This document shows positions 1 through 9,562 of a stretch of 64,000 bases of DNA, in pieces. Within the stretch, counting starts at the first letter, position 1; every line of letters starts with the position of its first letter. The stretch covers positions 485,646-549,645 of the forward strand of contig JACRQF010000015.1 of the NCBI GenBank assembly GCA_016222825.1. The letters are read 5' to 3'. Position numbers and translations under genes: made by a program. The DNA is from Verrucomicrobiota bacterium (lineage in GTDB: Bacteria; Verrucomicrobiota; Verrucomicrobiia; CAIQCK01). The notes beneath the pieces are model-generated. The model ran no database searches and was not told the DNA's origin. It saw only the letters and a program-made list of their open reading frames with translations.

Positions 1-867
1 CAGATCAAAATCCTTCCGGGTCATCGCGTCCACCAGGTCCCAGGATGCATTACGATACTGGCCGCTGGCTTTCGCGACGGCGCGGCTCGCGAACACTGCC
101 GGACTGGCCGCTGCGGCGCTCGTGTCGGCGGCGGTTTGCATCGCCCGGCCTTCTGCGCCGCGAACGCCGTAGGCGAGGTAGGTCCGGTTGATTTCGCCGC
201 CGAGCACTGCCAGCCTCTGGTCGAACGGCGTGCTGACGACGATGGTGCCGCGGTCCTGGTCAATGCTGGCGAATTGGCCGTCCGCCGCGCGAGCCACGTC
301 GCGCCAGCCGTCGGCCTCGCGACTTGTCGCCGGGCCACAGTAAATGGCGTTGACGATGATGCCGCGCGTGATGGCGTCCTTGCAGACGTCGGCGGTCGTG
401 AACTGCCGGTCCTGAGTCGCCGGTTCGTTGCCAGCGACGACGATGATCTTGAGCGCGTCCTTCTCGGCGCTCCACGGCTGTTCCATCACGCTCGTGCGCA
501 CGACGCGGGCGACGTATTCGTCGCCGCCATTGGTGACGAGCGCGGTAAGCTTCCCGTAAACCGCGTCGAGGTCGTCGGTGAGGTCAATCTGCTTGCGGAC
601 GTAGCCGGTTTCCGCGCCGAAGCCCGGCGTGCCGTAGGCGTAGAGCGCCACGCGCAAGTGCGGCTTGGGCTTCGCCGTGGCGAGTTCGTTGACGATGTCC
701 CAGAGCTTCTGTTTGGCGGCGTTAATCAGGCCATCCATGGAGTTGCTCGTGTCGAGACAGATGACGAGGTCAATCGGCCGTTCCTTCTCCGGCGCGCTCT
801 TGGCGAACGCGCAGCACGCGAGGCTCGCGGTCAGTGTGATGGTGAGGATAAGTGTCGTCGTCTTCAT
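1..867 (-). CDS. VWA domain protein, exported (3' end outside window)
   Basis: The reading frame runs off the left edge of the window, so only the first 289 codons are visible. It starts with a signal peptide (MKTTTLILTITLTASLACC). A von Willebrand factor A domain follows: DLVICLDTSNSMDG near residue 32 carries the DxSxS metal-ion-dependent adhesion site. Later text such as DALKIIVVAGNEPATQD fits the next VWA strand. VWA domains bind protein or matrix partners through a divalent metal; the partner here is unknown. An AAAGGA ribosome site sits 7 bases before the ATG. The VIT/VWA gene ends only 15 bases upstream, so the two are probably co-transcribed and may act together in the cell envelope. 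Confidence 0.85.
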   Translation of the reverse strand, partial: MKTTTLILTITLTASLACCAFAKSAPEKERPIDLVICLDTSNSMDGLINAAKQKLWDIVNELATAKPKPHLRVALYAYGTPGFGAETGYVRKQIDLTDDLDAVYGKLTALVTNGGDEYVARVVRTSVMEQPWSAEKDALKIIVVAGNEPATQDRQFTTADVCKDAITRGIIVNAIYCGPATSREADGWRDVARAADGQFASIDQDRGTIVVSTPFDQRLAVLGGEINRTYLAYGVRGAEGRAMQTAADTSAAAASPAVFASRAVAKASGQYRNASWDLVDAMTRKDFDL

Positions 868-882
868 GGTGTTCCTTTCTGG

Positions 883-3117
883 TTATTCGGTGACTTCGTA
901 AATCGTGTTGTTCAACGCGACCTGCACGTTGCGGCCGACGGCGAACCACGGCAGCGCGTGCGGATGCTGCGAGATCAGATCGAAGTATTCTTGTGAGTTG
1001 AATTTCACCTGCACGCGGCGCGCGTTCGGCAGCGCCTGCACGTTGGAGTCAATCCACTGGCTGCCGTTCTGGAAGAAGGCGCGGCCGTGGACGAATCGTT
1101 GTTGCTGCGCATATTGGCCGACGCGCGTAGCCGCCTTTGATGGCATCGGGCTGGCCGCAACAACACTCTGCTGCGCCTCGTCTTTTCCAACCGCAATCGC
1201 CTCGGCGGCGTTGGGCGCCAGTTTGAACGCCGAGGAACTGCGTGCGCCGGAAACGGCCTGGCCGCCGGCCCTGTCCATGTTGAGAGCAGTCCAAGTCCGG
1301 CCCATCGCCTCGCGCGCCTCGCGGTCGGCGTCGAAGCCTTGCAGGGAGCGGTGCCCCACCGGCACGTTGCGGCGCGACTCGTCCTCGACGATCAGATAGG
1401 CGGTGTAAGGCGTGACGATGCCGTATTGGCGCGCCAGTTCGGTCACTTCGTCGCGCAGTTCGCGGTTCTCGCCGTAAAGACGGATTTCGTCGAGCAGGAA
1501 GCCGATGCGCCGTGTGGCCCAGAGTCGTGGGATAAAATCGTGCTCGGTGTCGCGCGAGGGAAACTCCACTTCGTCGGTGAACTTTTTGGTCGCGCCGTTG
1601 ACGGTGCCTTCGATGGTGACGGCGGCGTGGCCATCGCCGCTGTAGCAGCCAACAACGATGAGTTGCTCGCCCTTGAACAGGTCGGGCAGTGGCGACGGAT
1701 AGACGCGGCTCGCCTTGATGTTGCCGCTGAAGCGCAGCGTGGGGTTGGCGAGGACGGGTTCCTTGATCTTGGTGAAGAAGCTGGAGACCTTCAACTCGAT
1801 GTCTTCGTCGGGCAGGACGTATTGGCTGAACGCGCGCGTCGTGTCGGTGATGCTGTCGAGCAGGTGGGTGTTCACGTCGGTGCCAATGCCGAAACAGAAG
1901 ACGCGCGTGTTGCCGCCGACGCGTCGGACGGTGGAGAGGATTTGCTTCTCATCGGTGACGCCGACGGTGGGCTGGCCGTCGGTGAGGAAGATGACGACGT
2001 AGGGGCGGTCGGAGCGGTCGGGGCGAAGTTCCAGCGCCCTGCGCAGCGCCTCCTCGATGGCCGTGCCGCCGATGGGTTTCAGGCCCTTGATGAAGTCGGC
2101 GGCGCGCTGGCGGTTCTCCTCGCTCGCCTTGACGAGTTTGTCGAAGAGCGGCTCGGCTTCGGTCGAGAAACGGATGATCTCGAAGCGGTCGCTGTCGTTG
2201 AGGTTCTCGACGCAGAACTGGAGCGCCTTCTTGGCCTGCGCGAGCTTGTTGCCTGCCATCGAGCCGGACGTATCGAGCACGAATGTCACGTCCTTCGGCA
2301 CCACACGGTTGCTCTTGATGTCCGCGCCGGGCGACGCGAGCAGCAAGAAGTAGCCATCGCCATCGCCGTTCTTGTAGGTCATCAGGTTGACGCCGACGTC
2401 AGCGTCCTCGGTGGAGAAGACGACTTGGAAATCCGTGTCGGGCCGCACGTTTTTCGATTCGAAGCCGACGGTCGCGCGCATCGCGCCGTGGCGGCGGATT
2501 TCGACGTTGTGACTGGGCGAGTAGATCGTCTTGATCGGGCGCTTGGTTGCCAGTTCAACCTTCACGCTGACGGTCTTGACCGGCGCGGCGGAGAACTTTT
2601 CCGTGTTGAGCGGATAGATGTAGTTGACGAGACCACTGTCGGCACGAAGCACCTGCGAGTAGGAGAGCGTTATGCGTTTGCGGCTGTGCGGCTCGATGGG
2701 AAAGATGCGGACCTTGAACAGGTCGCGGCCGGCATACTCCAGCAACGCCGGGTCGCGCATTTTGCGGACGATGTCCTCGTAGATACGGCGGGCTTTGTCG
2801 GCGGGGAGGAGTTCCGCCTCGACCTGCCGGCCGCCGATCTCCATCGTGAACTTGTTGATCTGCGCGCCCTTCGGCGCCGGGAAGATGTAGGTGCCTTCGA
2901 GACGCTGCGGGTTGGGGTTGTAGAACTCCTGATCAATGGCGGTGGCGGCGACCTGCCCGTCAATCTTGACGTTGACGTGGTGGTAGGTGACCTCCAGCGG
3001 CGCGAACGCATAGTGGCCGTGCGGCACGTGCGTCGGCGTGTGGATGACGATGAGGCCGTCGGCAAGCGCGGCGCTGGCGATTCCGAAGAGGGTGAGGAGC
3101 GGTATCCATGTTTTCAT
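883..3117 (-). CDS. VIT and VWA domain protein, exported
   Basis: A 744-residue protein with a signal peptide (MKTWIPLLTLFGIASAALA). Residues about 30-160 form a vault protein inter-alpha-trypsin (VIT) domain, with motifs such as IDQEFYNPNPQRLEGTYIFP and KARRIYEDIV. A VWA domain follows from about residue 280, with the metal-site motif DTSGSMAG and TDGQPTVG. The C-terminal 70 residues (ending in GRNVQVALNNTIYEVTE) resemble the tail often found in bacterial VIT/VWA proteins. An alternative ATG lies three codons upstream at 3126; I prefer 3117 because it begins the signal peptide directly, though neither has a clear ribosome site. It is followed by the smaller VWA gene. The function of this family in bacteria is not established. 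Confidence 0.9.
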   Translation of the reverse strand: MKTWIPLLTLFGIASAALADGLIVIHTPTHVPHGHYAFAPLEVTYHHVNVKIDGQVAATAIDQEFYNPNPQRLEGTYIFPAPKGAQINKFTMEIGGRQVEAELLPADKARRIYEDIVRKMRDPALLEYAGRDLFKVRIFPIEPHSRKRITLSYSQVLRADSGLVNYIYPLNTEKFSAAPVKTVSVKVELATKRPIKTIYSPSHNVEIRRHGAMRATVGFESKNVRPDTDFQVVFSTEDADVGVNLMTYKNGDGDGYFLLLASPGADIKSNRVVPKDVTFVLDTSGSMAGNKLAQAKKALQFCVENLNDSDRFEIIRFSTEAEPLFDKLVKASEENRQRAADFIKGLKPIGGTAIEEALRRALELRPDRSDRPYVVIFLTDGQPTVGVTDEKQILSTVRRVGGNTRVFCFGIGTDVNTHLLDSITDTTRAFSQYVLPDEDIELKVSSFFTKIKEPVLANPTLRFSGNIKASRVYPSPLPDLFKGEQLIVVGCYSGDGHAAVTIEGTVNGATKKFTDEVEFPSRDTEHDFIPRLWATRRIGFLLDEIRLYGENRELRDEVTELARQYGIVTPYTAYLIVEDESRRNVPVGHRSLQGFDADREAREAMGRTWTALNMDRAGGQAVSGARSSSAFKLAPNAAEAIAVGKDEAQQSVVAASPMPSKAATRVGQYAQQQRFVHGRAFFQNGSQWIDSNVQALPNARRVQVKFNSQEYFDLISQHPHALPWFAVGRNVQVALNNTIYEVTE

Positions 3118-3173
3118 ACACCGCATTGGACGGCGGTGGATGAAAAATGCTCCCCGCGAATACAGAAAGAAGA

Positions 3174-3203
3174 AGCCGGAGGCGACTCGCGCCGCCTCCG
3201 GCT
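3174..3203 (-). terminator. Rho-independent terminator of the HMA selenoprotein gene
   Basis: An 11-bp perfect inverted repeat (3174-3184 with 3193-3203) has an 8-base loop. On the minus strand it starts 21 bases after the TAA of the small HMA gene and is followed by TTCTTCTTTCT. A terminator exactly here supports the view that transcription and the reading frame run through the in-frame UGA to the TAA. Confidence 0.75.
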
Positions 3204-3224
3204 CAATCCAACCTACCCGTCGGG

Positions 3225-3563
3225 TTACTTCTTGGCCTTGAAGGAACCGACTTTGTAGCGGTCACCCTTGGCAGTCAGAGCCTTGTTGGCATCTTTCTTG
3301 GTGATCTCGCACTTGTCGTCCTTCATGGTGACGGTGGCCGTCAATGTATCTCGATCGAATGTAACTTCGGCCACGCCGGGCAGGGATGAGATCGCCTCAC
3401 GGACGACCGCAGGACAACTCCCTCACGTGGCTCCAGGCACACCGACCAGATACACACGACCTTTTGCCGCGTCGGCAGCGGAAGCGTCCGGCGCCAACTC
3501 TGTGGCGGCCAAGCACCCCACGACCAGCGCGACGGCGACCAATGGACTCAGTAGTCGTGTCAT
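3225..3563 (-). CDS. HMA-domain metal-binding lipoprotein, probable selenoprotein (UGA at codon 47)
   Basis: The gene is visible only if the TGA at 3423-3425 is read as selenocysteine. The 112-residue product starts with a signal peptide containing a lipobox-like LVVGC. A heavy-metal-associated domain follows: GRVYLVGVPGAT-U-GSCP-AVVREAISSLPGVAEV, then FDRDTLTATVTM, ending KGDRYKVGSFKAKK. In HMA proteins (MerP, CopZ, ATPase N-domains) the loop is GMxCxxC, and the UGA falls exactly on the first Cys, giving UxxC. The start has a strong ribosome site (AGGAG 4 bases before ATG). The frame has no other stop and a terminator follows its TAA. A candidate bSECIS hairpin lies at 3395-3413. Likely role: binding or delivery of a thiophilic metal such as mercury or copper in the envelope. 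No mer genes are nearby. The alternative is a Cys codon freshly mutated to TGA. Confidence 0.82.
3395..3413 (-). promoter_or_regulatory. Candidate bacterial SECIS hairpin for the HMA gene
   Basis: Counting the U of UGA as 1, bases 13-19 pair with 24-31 of the mRNA (7 pairs, one G-U, one bulged G), leaving loop UCGU. The element CGGUC spans the upper stem and loop. Bases 4-7 can also pair with 40-43 as a lower stem. Position and GGUC element resemble the E. coli fdhF SECIS, which binds SelB. Folded by eye only. Confidence 0.6.
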
Positions 3564-3947
3564 GTGTCTCCTGATGGTTTACTGGTTGCGTTGACTCTCT
3601 GGGTTTCCAACCTCGGAAACCGCCCGAACATTACCACATCCTCCTGTCGCGGCAACATAGAAATGCCCTGTAGAAATCCGTGCCTGAATTTCTGGCGACC
3701 GGTTTTGGGGGCGAGCGGAGGGTGCAAAGGTGGGCCGATACGGTGGCCGCCACGGTGCGCCAACGCCAAGGAAGGACTTCAACGGGATGGATTCAGACCG
3801 CGGGCGGCTTCACGAAACCCTCTTGCAGCCCCGTCATCTCCATGCAGCTCCGGTGGCGCCCAATGCGAGGAAATTCCGGCGGTTCATGATGAAAGCCCGG
3901 CGGATGAACCCCAACGCGCGGCAAACCACAAGAGTTGTCTTGCGGCC
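3564..3947. other. Intergenic region, no gene seen
   Basis: This is the divergent gap between the minus-strand HMA gene and ppdK. Short open frames exist on both strands but none has a ribosome site or protein-like composition. The right end holds the ppdK promoter. Confidence 0.5.
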
Positions 3948-3975
3948 TTGACAGGCGGCGGCATTTCACTAGACT
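3948..3975 (+). promoter_or_regulatory. Putative sigma-70 promoter of ppdK
   Basis: TTGACA (3948-3953) is separated by 16 bases from TAGACT (3970-3975), with the ppdK ATG 67 bases further on. The -35 is a perfect consensus and the -10 differs at two positions. Confidence 0.6.
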
Positions 3976-4042
3976 CGCGGTTCCTTTTACGGCGGAGTTT
4001 CGCCGTCCAAGGCTATAACACCAAGAATCAGGATCAATTATC

Positions 4043-6790
<2,748 letters not shown>

Positions 6791-6819
6791 GAAGTTCAGC
6801 GTAGTCTAACTCAGCACGT

Positions 6820-6846
6820 GGGCGCTGGGGAAAACCCCCAGCGCCC
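6820..6846 (+). terminator. Strong hairpin between ppdK and the sigma factor gene
   Basis: An 11-bp perfect stem (6820-6830 with 6836-6846) with loop AAAAC lies 29 bases after the ppdK stop and 6 bases before the sigma factor's ribosome site. No T tract follows, so it may be a weak terminator, a processing or stability element, or an attenuator of the downstream gene. Confidence 0.5.
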
Positions 6847-6866
6847 CGTCCTGGAGAGGTGCAACC

Positions 6867-7712
6867 ATGCGATTCGACCGAACGGAGAGCGAAGGCGGCA
6901 TCAAAATTTACTTGCGAGAGATCGGGCAGATCCCCCTGCTGACCCGCAAGGATGAGGTGGATCTTTCCAAGAAGATCAAGAAGGGCGACAAGGCCGCCCG
7001 CGACAAGATGATCCGCTCCAACCTGCGGCTCGTCGTCAAGATCGCCCACGATTATTCCGGCCTCGGCCTGCCGCTGCTCGATCTCATCAGCGAAGGCAAT
7101 ATCGGCCTGATGAAGGCCGTCGAGCGGTTTGACCCAAAGAAGGGCGGCAAGCTTTCCACTTACGCTTCGTGGTGGATCAAGCAGTCCATGAAGCGCGCGC
7201 TGGCCAACCAGGCCAAGACCATCCGCCTCCCGGTGCATCTGGTGGACAAGATCGGCAAGATGCGCCGCGCCGCCATCAAGCTCAGCGAAAAACTCGGCCG
7301 CGATCCGACCGACGTGGAACTGGGCAAGGAACTGGGCGTTTCATCGGCCAAGGTTGCCGAACTGCGCACCGTCAGCATCCGGCCGGCGTCGCTCGAAGCG
7401 CCGATTGGCGAGGACGAGACCACCGAGTTCGGCGAGATCATCGGCGACGAGAGCGCGCTTGATCCGTTCGAAACGCTCAAGGACAAGTCCACCAAGCAGG
7501 ACATCACCGCCTTGCTGCACAAGCTCGATGAGCGGGAGCAGTTGATTCTCCGGCACCGCTTCGCCCTCGACGGCGGCAAGGAGCAGACGTTGGAAGAAAT
7601 CGGCGCCGCCCTCGGCGTCACGCGCGAGCGCATCCGCCAGATTCAGAACATCGCCTTGCGGAAACTTCGCAAGGCGATGGAGAAGCAGGAAAAACCCAAA
7701 CGGGCCAAGTAA
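6867..7712 (+). CDS. RNA polymerase sigma-70 family factor (short, RpoD/RpoS type)
   Basis: A 281-residue sigma factor with regions 1.2 to 4 but no region 1.1. Visible are the region 1.2/2.1 start (IKIYLREIGQIPLLTRKDEVDL), region 2 (IRSNLRLVVKIAHDY, GNIGLMKAVERFDPKKGGKLSTYASWWIKQSM), region 3 and the region 4 helix-turn-helix (LEEIGAALGVTRERIRQIQN). These identify a group 1/2 sigma-70 that recognises -35/-10 promoters. Lack of region 1.1 and the short length suggest a group 2 (stationary or stress-type) or a reduced primary factor. GGAGAGGT precedes the ATG at ideal spacing. The gene ends 5 bases before apt, so the two are probably co-transcribed. Confidence 0.93.
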   Translation: MRFDRTESEGGIKIYLREIGQIPLLTRKDEVDLSKKIKKGDKAARDKMIRSNLRLVVKIAHDYSGLGLPLLDLISEGNIGLMKAVERFDPKKGGKLSTYASWWIKQSMKRALANQAKTIRLPVHLVDKIGKMRRAAIKLSEKLGRDPTDVELGKELGVSSAKVAELRTVSIRPASLEAPIGEDETTEFGEIIGDESALDPFETLKDKSTKQDITALLHKLDEREQLILRHRFALDGGKEQTLEEIGAALGVTRERIRQIQNIALRKLRKAMEKQEKPKRAK

Positions 7713-7717
7713 CCACC

Positions 7718-8248
7718 ATGTCTGCCACCGCCATTGCCGAAATCAAAGCCGCCATCCGCGACATCCCGAACTTCCCGAAGCCGCCGGTTGTCTTCAAGGA
7801 CATCACGCCGGTGCTGCAACAGCCGAAGCTCTTCCGCGCCGCCGTGGACGTTTTCGTGGACCGCCACAGCGCCCAGAAGCCCAACGCCATCGTCGGCATA
7901 GACGCGCGCGGTTTCATCTTCGCCGGTGCGGTCGCCTACCAGCTCGGCGTCGCCTTCGTGCCCGTGCGCAAGAAAGGCAAGCTCCCCTACAAGACCATTG
8001 AGGAAAGCTACGATCTCGAATACGGCCGCGAGACGCTCTCGATGCACATAGACGCCGTCAAGCCCGGCGAGCGGGTGGTCATCGTGGACGACGTGCTCGC
8101 CACCGGCGGCACCGCCGCCACCGCCGCGAAACTCGTCGAACAACTCGGTGGCAAGGTCGCCGAGTGCGACTTTCTCATCGAGCTGAAGTTTCTGGCGGGC
8201 GCAGCCAAGCTCGCGAAGTATCAAGTGTTCTCTGCCGTCAGCTACTGA
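7718..8248 (+). CDS. apt: Adenine phosphoribosyltransferase
   Basis: This enzyme salvages adenine by joining it to PRPP to give AMP. The 176-residue length is normal. The type I PRTase PRPP-binding loop is VVIVDDVLATGGTAA near residue 115. The start region DIPNFPKPPVVFKDITPVL and IVGIDARGFIFAGAVAYQLG are typical of Apt. It starts 5 bases after the sigma factor gene. Confidence 0.96.
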   Translation: MSATAIAEIKAAIRDIPNFPKPPVVFKDITPVLQQPKLFRAAVDVFVDRHSAQKPNAIVGIDARGFIFAGAVAYQLGVAFVPVRKKGKLPYKTIEESYDLEYGRETLSMHIDAVKPGERVVIVDDVLATGGTAATAAKLVEQLGGKVAECDFLIELKFLAGAAKLAKYQVFSAVSY

Positions 8249-8279
8249 GTCAGTGGACAGTGGACAGTGAACGGTGGAC

Positions 8280-8692
8280 AGCGGGCAGTTGCACAATGAA
8301 AATCCAACACTTCACTGACTTTCTTGTTTGGCAGAAGGCGCATCGTTTGTTCCTTGATCTGTTCCTCGACACAGAGAAGATGCCGGCAAGACGCGCGGTG
8401 GATATATTGGCCAGTCAGATTTTGAGAAGCAGCGGTTCGATCAGCACAAACATCGCCGAAGGTTTTAACCGCAGCACGAAGAAGTTTTTGAACTCTTTGG
8501 ATATTGCCCTCGGCGAAACGAACGAAACCGAAAACTGGATTTACAAGCTGCGTGACTCGAAACTGCTGGAGCCAGCGACGGCAGCCGCACGATTGGAACA
8601 ATGCAAGGAAGTTGGCCGAATGCTCAATGGCTTGGTTCGGAGCATCAAGTAGCAACTGTTCGCTAATCACTGATCACTGTTAACTGCCCGCT
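8280..8692. repeat. Inverted-repeat-flanked cassette around the S23-type gene
   Basis: An 11-bp perfect inverted repeat, AGCGGGCAGTT at 8280-8290 and its complement at 8682-8692, brackets the four-helix-bundle gene. Just outside the left copy the repeats CAGTGGACAGTGGACAGTG (8251-8269) occur, and related ATCACTGATCACTG text lies inside the right end. No transposase is present. The arrangement suggests a small non-autonomous mobile cassette dropped between apt and the aminotransferase gene. Confidence 0.5.
8296..8652 (+). CDS. Four-helix-bundle protein, S23/IVS type
   Basis: An all-helical protein of 118 residues. FLVWQKAHRLFLDLF, ILRSSGSISTNIAEGFNR and ALGETNETENWIYKLRD are the hallmarks of the S23/ribosomal-intervening-sequence four-helix-bundle family (related to Avd of diversity-generating retroelements). 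These genes occur as scattered single genes in many genomes; their function is not known, although some sit inside 23S rRNA intervening sequences. This copy is between housekeeping genes and is bracketed by short inverted repeats. The start at 8296 is chosen because the family begins with a short lead before FxxLxVWQKA. No good ribosome site is seen. Confidence 0.88.
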   Translation: MKIQHFTDFLVWQKAHRLFLDLFLDTEKMPARRAVDILASQILRSSGSISTNIAEGFNRSTKKFLNSLDIALGETNETENWIYKLRDSKLLEPATAAARLEQCKEVGRMLNGLVRSIK

Positions 8693-8707
8693 ATCCCCTT
8701 TCCTCCC

Positions 8708-9550
8708 ATGCCTTCCATCGCTTACGTCAACGGCAGATTCTCCTCCATCGAAGACGCCGTCGTGTCCGTCGAGGACCGCGGCTTTCAGCTTGGCGATGGC
8801 ATCTACGAAGTGTTGCGCACCTATCACGGCCAGTTGCACGCTGTGGAGCCGCATATGCGCCGCCTCTTCCGCAGCCTCGACGCCATCGAATTGAAACACG
8901 CCTTCACCGCTGCTGGCTTGGAGCAAATCATCCGCGAGGCCGTGCAGCGCGCCGGCTTTGACGACTCCCTCGTCTATCTCCAAATCACGCGCGGCGCGAC
9001 GAAGCGAACGAAGGAGTTTCCGATCGACGTTCCGCCGACGCTCGTCATCACCGTCCGCAAGCTGGAACTGCCCCCGGCCGCGGTGCGCGAGAAGGGCGTT
9101 GCCATCCAGGCCGCCGACGACATCCGCTGGCAGCGTTGCGACATCAAGACCGTTTGCCTGTTGCCGAACGTGCTCGCCTCCCAACGCGCCAGGGCCGCCG
9201 GCTGCTTCGAGGCGCTGTTCGTCGAGAAGGACGGCACCGTCAACGAGTGCGCCTCCGCCAACATCTTCATCGTCGCCTCCGGCGTCGTCGCCACCCCTCC
9301 GCTCAGCGCGCGCATCCTCGGCGGCATCACCCGCGACGAAGTCGTCGCCCTCGCCCACAAGAACGGCGTGCCGATGCAGGAGCGCCGCGTCACCCTCGAC
9401 GAACTCCTCGCCGCCGACGAGGTCTTCATGACCGGCACGACCGTCGAGGTTCTGCCCGTCGTCAAGGTCAACGACCGCCCCATCGCCGCCGGCAAGCCCG
9501 GCCCCGTCACGCAGCGTCTTCACAAGTTGTTCTGCGAGCTGGCAGACTAA
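8708..9550 (+). CDS. dat: D-amino-acid aminotransferase (class IV)
   Basis: A PLP fold-type IV aminotransferase of 280 residues. The N-terminal YVNGRFSSIEDAVVSVEDRGFQLGDGIYEV is diagnostic. The PLP lysine is in DIKTVCLLPNVLASQRA, and NECASANIFIV and MTGTTVEVLPVV complete the active site. DIKxxxLLPNVLA points to D-alanine aminotransferase rather than BCAT, so it likely supplies D-glutamate or D-alanine for peptidoglycan. The stop lies 12 bases from the convergent stop of the next gene, with no room for a bidirectional terminator. Confidence 0.88.
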   Translation: MPSIAYVNGRFSSIEDAVVSVEDRGFQLGDGIYEVLRTYHGQLHAVEPHMRRLFRSLDAIELKHAFTAAGLEQIIREAVQRAGFDDSLVYLQITRGATKRTKEFPIDVPPTLVITVRKLELPPAAVREKGVAIQAADDIRWQRCDIKTVCLLPNVLASQRARAAGCFEALFVEKDGTVNECASANIFIVASGVVATPPLSARILGGITRDEVVALAHKNGVPMQERRVTLDELLAADEVFMTGTTVEVLPVVKVNDRPIAAGKPGPVTQRLHKLFCELAD

Positions 9551-9562
9551 GAACAGCCCGAC

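Noticed and set aside
3423..3425. UGA reassigned to Trp (altered genetic code)
   Set aside because: Many genes in the window end with TGA exactly at the family C-terminus (e.g. kinase, IclR, apt, glcD), so TGA is a normal stop. Only two in-frame cases occur, both at Cys-like positions.
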